Assembly (NCBI GenBank): GCA_914767715.1 | Contig: OU612066.1 | Span: 37,794,283 to 37,858,282 of the forward strand | Reading direction: 5' to 3' | DNA: 64,000 bases | Source: Membranipora membranacea | Lineage: Eukaryota > Bryozoa > Gymnolaemata > Cheilostomatida > Membraniporidae | Shown here: piece after piece, positions 50,001-62,000 of the stretch | Layout: every line of letters begins with the position of its first letter | How positions within the stretch are numbered: the stretch's first letter is position 1 | Program-made: the position numbers and the translations under genes | Notes under the pieces: model-generated | What the model was told of the DNA's origin: nothing | Seen by the model: the letters and a program-made list of their open reading frames with translations, nothing else | Database searches by the model: none

Positions 50001-53000
50001 GAAATATTTTTCTGTATGGGGCTTTCAAAACAGGTATTATTGCACCTACCACTTGATTACATGCTTACATATGTTGCCCTGCGCCTGTCAGTGGCTTTCA
50101 TTTATCAACCACCAGTCAGCTGTCAGTCTGCTGTTCTCACCGCCATCTACTGTAGAATGCATTTGTGTTTGAGCTACGGCTGTCAATATTTATAACATCA
50201 ATTACACTGATCTCACCATGTTTGTTCACACCTGGTTTTAGTTTATTTCTGCATCCTGGCGATGATAATAGTTAAAGCTGGTGTACTAAAAGTGAAGATT
50301 ATTGAAATGTGACATGAAAAAAGGATTTGGCACATTTTTTGTACTCACATAGTTTAGGTCTAAAAATAGGGTCTCGGTGAGAAGATTGTGCGTATTATTC
50401 AATTTAGATAAGGGTGTGTCGGATAATCAGCTATTTTTACAAAAGAAGGTGCTATCATATCCGAATCCACCACCTACAGAGACACAGCAAAACAGTTTCA
50501 TGATACATAAACAAACCGCTGCAAATGGGGCAGTCCTGTGGCATGAAAATGATTGAATTTCCAAGAGATAAAACATCCAAATCAGTTGTGCACATTACAG
50601 AGGAAAAATTAATACTGATAGTGATACAATAGGATAGACCTTTTACCGTTTGTGTACAATACCAATCCTCGTCTATGCTGCCCGCAGCTGGTACCCCTAT
50701 ATCTCTGAGCATGTAAATGCACATTACAGAACGGCCCATGGCTATGTCTGCCTATGATATGCCCTAACATCGCATCTAGGTGAAGAACAACTTATCAAGA
50801 CATTATACGTCTTGAATATGTTACTGTTGTAATGGTCATGACCTATTATATCTGTGTACTTGTAGAGGTGTGATGACTTTTAATGAGCTGTTAGAGCTAG
50901 GTAAAGATGCACATCGTACTGATATCTCTGAGATATCTGATAAATTACACTTTGATCAGCCAATCAACATCCAGTTCACATCTGTAAGTTCAATTATTTT
51001 ATATACCTACAGTATAGCTTGTCTTTTTATGATATTAATCATTGTCATCGTTTCTCTCCAATCTGTTACATAGCCCTGCATATCATGCGGATTTATTATT
51101 AATTGGGAATGCGAAATTTTGAAATGAGAAAGTGGCTCACTCCGAAAATCAGCATAAGCTGTGCATTGTTAACTGTTATAGCCGTTCATAGCCTTGTCAC
51201 GTAAACCACTGTAAAAAACAGAGTGATATAAACCAGGGATAAATATCCTCAGATCTCTGCTTATATGTTCAATTTATAAATAGCAACCTAATTCACTTTC
51301 TAATAAAAAATTACCGCCGTGTGCTTACAAATCATCTAAACAGTTGACTGGGTGAACAACAGCTGTCCTTGAAAAGCAAGGATTTAGAATTCAGTAGTCT
51401 TCTACTGGTCCCATTCTATTCCATATGTAAGGGTGCGCTGTCCTTACAAGTTGTGGTGGGTATTTGTGATCACTTAGAAGTACTACGCTACTTCGTTGCA
51501 ACTTATTAACTGGTTTATTTGATAGTAAAACTTCTTATATGAGACATAAAATATCTAAACCAATAGTAATACAGCAGTTCATATGATGGTAACAAAATGT
51601 AATCAGGATACAGCGAGCAAATGAATATTCAATCAATTATTTTCGATGACACCACAATCAGTCATGAATCTTGGCACATTCCTAAACATGATGACATATT
51701 AATGATGATGATATGAATTTGTCTATTCACATCTGATGTCATCCTTACGCAGCGGAAAAATTTTTTCAGGAGACAAGCATCTGTTAGAGACTCTAACAAA
51801 TTTGTTAGAGTCTCTAACAAATTGTGAGAGTAGAGAATATTAACCAGACAAACTCCAATGGTAAGTAAGTGACTTGTTGACCTCCAGGTTAAAGATTGGA
51901 AAATCAACATCATTCCCCAGAATAAATATGATGTATATAATTTACTTATATTGCATTACTTTACATCTTTGAGGAAGAATAAAAGGCTTCAACTGTAATT
52001 ATTATGATCGTGAAGTCATCATCTACATTACGCTACCCATATTCTGCCATCAGATATAAGTGCATGCAACTTGTGTAACTTAGTTTGTATTTTCATAAGG
52101 CATGTGGCTCGTAAGCCTCTATAATTGATCCTTCTCTGTACTAGCCTACTCTCTGGCATTACGGATGTAATGATTCCTTGCCGCTATAAAAAGTCTGTTT
52201 TGATCAGAATTAGGCTGTTTTGTGATAAGTATCTGTGAAGATGTATTGATGTTAAAAATCGACTTACACTATAATAACACAAACAATACTATGCAAATTA
52301 TCTTCTTCGGGCAAGAAAAGGCTTCAGGATTTCGGTAAGGTTTATATCTCTATCCCGATGAATAGAGAGTAGAGTGAGAGCGTTTAATCTGAAAAACAAT
52401 AATTATTTGCTTAATATTTTGCTACGCACTACAATATCAGGACTGTCAGGTGATTGTATGAATATCTGATGAATAACCGGGATTCCATGGGTAATTACTA
52501 GTTAATCAACACCAACGCTACACATTTTTCAGTCACATCTACTTAACCCAGCACAAGGCGCAGTTTTCAATTGAATTGATGTCAATTTGAAGTTATGCTC
52601 TTGTTGACACAGGAAGCTTGACTCCTAAAACACGTGTTTAAAGCTCTGTCAAGAATTGTGAAGCTTGTGAGTGGATCGGAGGCTTGTGGTGGTGGTTTTG
52701 GCCTCAGCTATTTCAGCATGTGATTGGATCTTTGGCTTGAGTTGAGGTGGTGGTCTGGCTCGGCCACAGCTACGCTTTAGAATGTCTGACTTGACTTGAG
52801 GCCCTAAGGCTGCCAACAAGCTTCAGGTTCACTCACAAATCTTTTGCAGAATTCAGTCATGGGTATCTGGGAGATCAGACATAGTACACATTTCAAAAGC
52901 CCATTATCAACCCATTGGTTGGGTGGTTGATAAGAATCCGTGACAACTCGAAAATGCAATTTCAAAAATCAAACCACAAACACCATTTTTGAAATGAACA

Positions 53001-56000
53001 TTTTCGAAGTGTCCGTATACCGGTTGATAGTAGACTTTTGCAATATGTTGTGTACTATGTCTGATCCAGCAGGTGCCCATGATGACTGCAGTGGGTCTGA
53101 CTCTGAGGCTGTGTTGTGACCATGATTGATAGCTATGACTATGATGGCCAAGTGGTGGTTCTGTGGGGTTCTGTTGACAGTCTCAATCAATCAACACAAC
53201 AATAAAATCAATGAATCAACAACAAGCAATCAATCAACCACCAACCATCATCATCAATAATGAAATGATGATCATGATGATGATGATGAAAAAAAAAACA
53301 AAAACAGACAGGTGTGCTTGCTTTGCTTTGTTGCTAAATATGCATATTGATGAGAGGATTGGAGGGATAAAAGTCAAGGGACTTTCTGGGTAACAATATA
53401 TACAGAGCAATACTCCAGAGATTTGGGTAGCATTAGGGTAGCATGAGGAAGTTTTTAGGGAGAAAAGATTTGCTCTATCTGTATTTTCCTGTAACTTCAT
53501 TGCATCCCAAAGTATTAATTAAGATGACCTTGGAATGTCAATAGACAACAAAAAGTCTACTGGTTTCATATCAAAATTTTACTTTTATGTCCAGTGACAA
53601 AGAGAGGACAACTAATAATAATAACAGAAAAAGAAGACAATTCCTCATTACTTGATTCGAGGGTGGAACATTTTTCCCAACACTCTAACCATCCTTGCCT
53701 CTAACATTCGAGAGTTCGAGATAGTTAAATACGCCTATGGGCCCTATTGTGATAGGCAATCTACAAGATTCAATATTATTGAGTTTAACAAACTGCCTTC
53801 TGTCTGTCAGAAAGGTGTCAAGAAGTTTTAACAAATTTCCTCCGATGCCGCAAGCCTTCAACTTATTGTGTAGTAAAACATGGGATACACAGTCAAATGC
53901 CTTTTTAAAATCCAGAAAAAGTAATGTCATAACATTTCCATTAATTTTCTCCACCAAAGAGTCTGAAATAATTTTAAATAAACTGTCTGAACAAGAATGG
54001 CCTTTTCTAAATCCACATTGAGGCTCATGGATGATTTTGTTCTTAGTGAGATATTCTTGCAGATGGTGATTTATGTGTTTCTCAAATATTTTGAAAGAAC
54101 AGGCAAGACTGAAATTGGCCTATAATTTGATGGGTTATTTATATCCCCAGATTTATGTATTGGTGAAACTCGAGCTAGTTTCCATGTTGAAGGGAACTGT
54201 CCTTTGCTTAAAACCCTGTTAAACATATCGGTGACAAATATCCACAATATAAGGCCAAACAAGCTTCAACATCTTCACTGTAATTCTGTCAGGTCCTGTA
54301 CTTTGACTATCAGGAATGTGGAACAATATTCTTGTACATGTGAAAGGGGTGAATTGTGGTATGTCTGTCAAATTATGTTTGGATACGGGAAATGTCATCT
54401 CATCTGTTACAACAAGGTTCTTTGTGATTGATTTTGCAATGGATGTGAAATGGCTGTTAAATTGATCTGCACTCAAATTTGTCGCAGGGAAAGTCTCCTT
54501 CTTTTTATTCTTTAATACATCCCAAACAGGTTTTGTATTACCTTAGACTCTTTAATAGTATTAGAAATAGCTCTTTTCTTCTTTTGTCTGATCATATTAG
54601 TGACATAATTTCGCTGTTTTTTATATCCTTCCCAATCACCGTTTCGTTTGAGTTGATCTCTGATTTTGATGTTCATTTTTACCTCATCATCCAACCCTTT
54701 TGGAAGATTATGCGTTCTTACAAAACGAGTCTTCTCAAACACGAGTTTTGATATAAGATGATTCAAATGGCTATAGAACTTCTCAAACATTGAGTCTATT
54801 GATCTTTCATACAGTACGTAACCAAAATTTTCCCTTGAGAATGTGTTAAAAATTTTTCAGGTGTTGCAAATGAATAATCCAAAAATGTTACCTTACATCT
54901 TTGTTTAGATATTTTAACATTTCTATCAATCTCTCTTGAAGCTACTATCATGAAATGATCACTCAGTGAATATTTGATGACACCAGATTTAGCAATATTG
55001 TCACTTTTACTTGAATAGATGTGGTCAATTAGTGTCCTTGATGAATTAGTTATGCGAGTGGGTTCAGATATAAGTTGATTCAACAGTAGTGGAGAGGTAA
55101 CATTATCTAACCACCTGTTTTTCGAAGTTGGATTCAGCAAATCAATATTGAAATCACCAAATATTATAATTTCATCGTTCAAACCATAACAACGCTCGAC
55201 AAACTCTGAAAAGTCTGTGTTCCATGATGCTTTTGATTGGGGAGGTCTATATAAGTATGTGACCAAAAACTCTTTTGGCTTTTGGGTCTGACCTTGACTG
55301 TTATACTCTCATCCATGTAAAGATCTAAATTTTCCAGATGTTCAATGACCAGTGAATCATGGACATAGCAGAGTAATCCCCCAACATTGTTACAGAGCCT
55401 ATCCCTTCTTATCATCGTATATCCTGGTACCTCATATAGGCAGCTGTCATCCTTTTCATTCAAAAATGTTTCAGCCAAACACAGTATACTAAATTTGTGA
55501 TCACTAAGAATTAAACGAACCTCTTCCAGTTTGCTTGCCAATCCACGGATATTAAGATATGCGCTATGAAAATTCATTGCCATCATAGAAGTTTTTCAAA
55601 ATGGCATTTAAGTTTAAGTGAGTCTAAAATCATACCTTGACTGAGGACCTTGTTGTATTGGTCCTGAGTGTCAAACTTTACTTTAAAGATGCGCATTTTC
55701 TTTTCCCCTTTGTAAATCCTTATAGCTGAAGAGTTGGGGAAATTCTGTGATATCTCTTTTATTACAAGTTCATCATCAGCATCGATAGGAATGCCTCTCA
55801 GCATACCAGTGTTGACTTTTGCTGATTCTGGATTGATTGTCTTTCTTACTTGCGAATTTTCAAATAGTAATGTATTCCAAGTGTTTATCAACTTGGTCAC
55901 TGTCTTTTCATTGCGAAGGTGCAGCATAATTTTTGGAGATTCTGTCATGAAATTGTAGGTCGTTATGTTTTCTATGATGGTTGGGCCGAATTCACGGTTA

Positions 56001-59000
56001 ATCTCACGTCTGATGTTGTCTTGATTATAGTTTTGGTAGGTTTTTGATGACTTGTTGATACTTATTACGATGCAGTGCTTGGGGTTGAAGTTGTTTGGAC
56101 GAGCTGTTTTTCTAATAGATGGCATGTGATCTGGTGTGTTGGATGTAGTTGCCGGTGAACATGGTGTTGGTGTGTTTTGATGTGTTGTTGATGAAGGAAT
56201 ATTTCTGTGGAGTTGTCTACTGCTGCTTGCAACTGATGACCATTGTTGTGTGGTGTTAAGAGTTTGAGTTGGAAGATATGTTTGTTGTACGGTATTTTTG
56301 GAATTTGATGGACATTCCTTTGTACTAGGGCTCTCAGAAAAAGCACTAGTAAGTTTATCCAATTTAACCTGCATGCTGTCCATCTTCTCCTGCATGCTGT
56401 CCATCTTCTCCATCATAATAGAAAGCACGCCATGTAGAGTTCTGCATGACGCACATCCGGGACTCTCCCCACAATCTCTGTCCCTGGAATGACTGGGAGC
56501 GCTGTCGACGAATGGAGCAGAAGTCTCCATTGTCTCAGACAGGGAACACTGAGAAGACTCTGGCAGTGAAACTGTAGATCCCCCTAGAGCACCTTGTGTG
56601 CTTTGTTGTTGAGTTGTGCTGCTGTTGGCATTGGTTTGTTTACTTTTTAGCGATTCCATTGCATTTGAGCATGAGGAACGGACTTTCTCGTTCAAATTGG
56701 CAATTGTTTTTGGCTGTAATTCACCTACCAGCTTAGAGTAGTGACTTATAAACACATCCACATCTTTGATAGCATTCACCAGTATTCTAGAGGTGGTATG
56801 ATAAAAGTTTGCAGTATAAAGGCGTCTATCCGATTTCTTCTTGTTTTTAACGGTGAATATGGTGGCTGTTGTGTTTTTGTCCTTATCTTTATTCATTTTC
56901 CTAGTTACATAAAGATATTGCTCCTGAATTGATGTTTGAAATATAGATCTGACAAGCTCAAAAACAGCTGTGCTGCAGTCAACGACAATTTGGATGTTTC
57001 CCGGATTACCTTTTATGGTGATAGACTCATCAGTGGTAGTAGAGTCGATTTTCTTTTGTAATGCCTTCAACTTGTTGAGCAAATAGGTGAAGATCTAATC
57101 CTCAGCATCATCCTCATCAGGATCATTACTGGAAATGAGTTTTCTCTTCTTGCCTTTGGTCATTTTGGGTGAAAATTACCCAGATTTATTGTCAATTTTT
57201 CTGGAGCTCAGATTTTTTCAGCCTTGCGCTTCAAGAATTCAAGAATTCAAGAATTCAAATTTTATAGATCATTTAATTATGAAGGTGATTCATGCCACTA
57301 AATACATGAGGAATGCAATTTCTTTTTGTTTTTATGATATGAATTTGTCTATTCACATCTGATGTCATCCTTACACCTCCCCTCTCAGGCGAAGCCGGTA
57401 GAGTTTGTTGTATCTTGTGGGAATGTTAGCTTCTGGAATTGTTGAGTAGTTGGTAGTCGATGATGTAGTTGGTGAAGTTCTATTGTGGTCAGGTAAGGGG
57501 GGGGGGGGGAGTTTTGGTTCTTGTAGGTTTATCTCTCAGCTTAGATTGTTCTTTGTTGTTGTTTGGTGTTGTTGGGGATTTCTTGGTTATGTTGGTTGTT
57601 GATGGGGCTGGTGTTTGTTGATGTGGAGTTGTTGGTTCTTAATCAGCCTTCAGTGTTCATCTCTGGTGCATTCTGTTGATGTATCAGAAGTTGTCCTCTT
57701 TTACTGTAGGAGAACATGACTTGTCTTAGTTGTGTAATGAAGGTCATTAGGTTGGGTAGACTTCATTGTTTGTGCCATACTTCACTAAAATTGTACAGCC
57801 TTTTCAACTCAGGGTTTAACGCTTCCGCTGTGTATACTGGATTACTTTCGGTTACCATCATAGGGATCAGTCGCACTAGTATGGTTTTACTCAAGAAAGT
57901 CCGAAGGACTATTCTGTCTCTGAAAGTAATAAAATGTATTCATTAAAAATATTAATCAGCTAACCTACATGTAAATGTTCAATGTAAAGAATATTATGTT
58001 ATGCATTGGTTGTATCCGATATAAAGATATTAAAATTTTATAGATCATTTAATTATGAAGGTGATTCATGCCACTAAATACATGAGGAATGCAATTTCTT
58101 TTTGTTTTTATGGTTGTCTATCAATAGAATGTATCCCTCCCCTCTCAAGTTTCAATGTCAATATGTCATATCTTTAAACTTAACTTAAGGGTTATTATTC
58201 CACTCCATCTCTTCTCCGATCCAGTCATACTAGAGGGTTTCATCACTCAGACCATCCATTACTATGTCCTTCACATTCCACTACCATGCCGATTCATCCT
58301 TCACTCCATCGGAAATCCAGGTGCTGAATGCACACAGGTACAGCCCATCTTGACAATCAAGAGCTGTGACACACACCAGAGATGGAAGTCTTCAGCAGAC
58401 CAGTAGTAGGAGGCGCCAAACTCCCCTGGCTTCTTTATCCTTCATATACGACCATCTCTTTGAACTTGGTGAGGTCAGAAGAAAGATTCCAGATCCATGC
58501 AGCACTGTTTTCCATGCCCACAGTGTGCGATGTCTCCATCCAAGCAATTTTCCAGTCCAGGTCCCGCCATACCACTCCTCCATAGAGCGTCAAGACTCCA
58601 GATCCACAGAAGAGAGACTGCTCAATCCAAGTGGCCAGCCAAAAGAGTGCACAACAACTCAAAACGCACTCAAAATATTCAGGTGGGACCAATTTCGTCT
58701 TAGATACCAATTCTCTTTTCTTTTATTTTATTTTTTTTTTTTTTTTTTGTAATAAGCTCGTGTGATAATTTTGGGTATTAATTGTGGGTAATAATTTTTG
58801 GGCACAATTACATGTCAATTGAATAACACATCATTCAGCCAGACATCACCAATGTTATTGTATATGCCCATGCCATAGCGATGAAGCAGTTAGTTTATAG
58901 CGGTTATTATTAAGTCAGATACATTTATAAATAGAATAATAATTGCATAAGCTGTCATAAGCTGTCATAAGTGTATGTGCGTAGGGATTAGTTATTCCTA

Positions 59001-62000
59001 GCTCGTAGATTATAGCCATGTGAACTTGTCTTAGTAGAATCATTCTGAGCTGGTGAAGCGAGTTAGAAGCTGGAACGACCAAAGCAGGATTAGTTGCAGG
59101 TTTCCTCTTTACAGATACATAGCTTGCAGTAGTAAAATCAGATGTCAAAGGTGCCTTAGCTGTCTTCAAACGCACCAGGTGGGTAGTGAACTGAGTGCCC
59201 ACTGGCAAACCAGTTGTGCCTAGTGCCCTAACATCAGCATTTAATCCATTTAACATAACAATCAGATAAGGCCTTTGATATGAAGAAGAAAATTTCTTAA
59301 TATTGCCAACTGCCATATGGGGAACCTTCACGTAAACCACATCCCCAACCTTATATTGATGTCCGTTAGTATTAAGATCATGGTAGTATTTATAGTTAGT
59401 TTGCGCACATTCCAAGTTATCCCTTGCCAATGCCCACGCAACCTTCAAGGAATCATGCATTTCCTCAAGGGGGTTTTGTTTGCATTATTATTGTCTGTAA
59501 TGCCTATTAGATTCCAAATTATCGTATGTTGATATTGCATGGCATCTGTCAAGTCATTCAATGTAAATTTTCCTCTAAATAAATGCCAATCATATAATAG
59601 TAGTTTATGTATGACAGGTTGACCAATATTGTTTCCCAAATCAGAAAAATCAAGCGCCATCGTATTCAGCTTGTCAATGCCACTGGCCCTCCTGACAGTC
59701 CCATAAATATGTGCATAGAAGAATAAATCTCCACCGATTACAATTGGAATCTCCTGATTTAATGCAAAGTCAATGAGGCTTGGAGTGTCATGCAGATTGT
59801 TGTCATGAGGGTTTAACCACATAGACCTGTTGGTGACACCTAATGAAACAGCCATTGGAATTCGTTTCGTGCATTGTTCTGGTGAAGAGATAATCTCATA
59901 GTGGTCCACTGGCTGACAAGGATAGATGGTTATGAAATCATGTGGTTTCTGGGCATAAATGTATGAATTATTCAACAGATGTCTCGCAGACAGAATAGGA
60001 TGTTCATCAAGTGATACAAGTAAAAGATCCGCCATCTTCATCATATTTTGACAAGTTAGCCTAAATGTTGTGTGAAACATCTTGTTAAAATTCTGTGAAA
60101 CATGTATTCCAATTGCCTGTAGTCTAGAATTCAATTCAGTCGCTAAAACGGTCCCCTCTATCTGTCGTTTCTCCCTTGTCTTAGTTAGGTCACCAACTTT
60201 AACTGCGACACCCTGGTCAGTTATGTCTACAAACCCGCCACAGTCCTCGTTTTGCTGAATACGCTTTGGGTTTGCAAAAGTCAAGGCCAATTCCACGTCA
60301 TTTGATAGCCAAGTCCTCTGCAGTAGTTTTCCTTGATAGAATATATGCGGTAAATAGAGACATTTTTCTTTTTCATTTTGTGTCCATAACAGTCCTGATT
60401 CATCAAACAAATTACAAAAACCTGAATGGTAGTCACAGTGAGCTGTGCTACCCACCGGGCTCTGCATGTCCTCATCTTTGCCATGTCTGATAATTACCAC
60501 AGATTCATAGAGAAAAGCATTCTTAGATGAAAAGTCATAGTCAGTGCAGCACTTAAATCCTGTGTGATATTTAAAATCAGTTGCAATTTGAGTTTGGTAT
60601 ATTCCACCTACTTCAGTCATGTCACCAAAAGGTGCCCTTTTAAATTGTACCATGTTTTTGCAAGTTTCCATTGTCACGAGTTCATTTGTGTGTGTAGTCG
60701 TCCTATTCCTATACTCACCAAAAAATCCTGCATGTGTTGTGATGTCAGTTCTAAGTATGTAACAGTGATGTGCCTTGGATTTATATTGAATCAGATTCGG
60801 TTTGAACAAAGTCACATTCTGGTCTATTGATGCATGCAAGTCCATGTGGCCACATTTGAGATCACAACCTGATAGTTTTGGCAGTCTGAATTTAGCAACC
60901 GGATGATCAGTTTTACATATCATTGGTGTTGTTACATTCACGTTACCGACAAAACCTAGTAGGGTCATACAAATAGCTAAGATGATAAAAACAAGTCCAG
61001 ATGTTAGTCTATATTTGGAAATTTTTGTCCCAGTCATTGTTTTCTTTGACACATACTGTGGCGTGTCATTTGAAAATCCAGTGGTCACATTCCTATTGTC
61101 ATAGTCAATGTCATCAATCACATCAATGGCACATGTGTCAAATATGCGATTGTCAAACTCCTCATAATGCCTATTATTTGTATTTTCAGATGGTTGATTA
61201 ATTCCTGGATCTGGAGGCTCCTGAGGGACCTGAGAATTGGCCATAGTGTGTGTACCACGACCTCCTCTGCCTCTGCCTCTACCACGGGCGTGTTCTCTAA
61301 ATTGATTATGATCTCTAATATATACCATGTTGACTGGTTTTCACATTTTCACCTGATTGTTGCTGGATGGATTTGGCAGTAAATTTGAGACCAAACTTTA
61401 CTCAATCTTTCTTTCCTGAATTATTTGAATTACTGCTTGCTGATGGATAACTCTTACCTGGGCTTGGTGTTTGTTCAACATTCAGCTGTGTCTGTGTCCT
61501 CATGTTTGTGTTTATTACTGGTGCTGTAGCCATCCGTCCCATTGTCGTCCATGATCTCTCATTTGCCATTTTTGTCATCATCTGTTTCCCCATCTCCTCA
61601 ATTTGCTTGGTCACCTGCTCAGTGAGCTGTTCCATAAGCTGTTTTTGTTGAGCAGCAAATGTCATTGTAAACTGCACAAGGTCCTCCTTCCACGCTTCCT
61701 CCTGGGCTTGCATATCCTGCCTGATAGCTCCCAAGCCATCATTTATTTGTTGCAGAGCCTCGTCTACTGGCTCCTCTTCCTCGTTCTCGAGGTTGCGGTC
61801 GACCTGCTCGCCACCGTCTTTTTCATTGCGGTCGACCTCCTCGCCACCGTCTTTTTCATTGCGGTCGACCTCCTCGCCACCGTCTTTTTCATTGCGGTCG
61901 ACCTCCTCGCCACCGTCTTTTTCGTTGCGGTTGACCTCCTCGCCACCGTCTTTTTTGTTGCGGTCGACCTCCTCGCCACCGTCTTTTTCGTTGCGGTCGA

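Larger units (their letters stand above)
51749..57333 (-). mobile_element. LINE nested in the 3' LTR, with long target duplication
   Basis: A non-LTR retrotransposon split the 3' LTR; about 38-41 LTR bases (ATATGAATTTGTC to CATCCTTAC) are present on both sides (51708-51748 and 57334-57374), the target-site duplication. On the minus strand it has a 5' UTR, ORF1, ORF2 and about 1.9 kb of sequence with no recognisable coding (53.68 down to 51.75 kb). It lacks the reverse transcriptase active site, so it is defective; further deletions or insertions in the 3' part are likely. Confidence 0.8.

Noticed and set aside
58366-58752. 128-codon plus-strand ORF and overlapping minus ORFs
   Set aside because: No family motifs, several overlapping frames of similar length, ends in a poly-T run; probably non-coding part of the LTR element.
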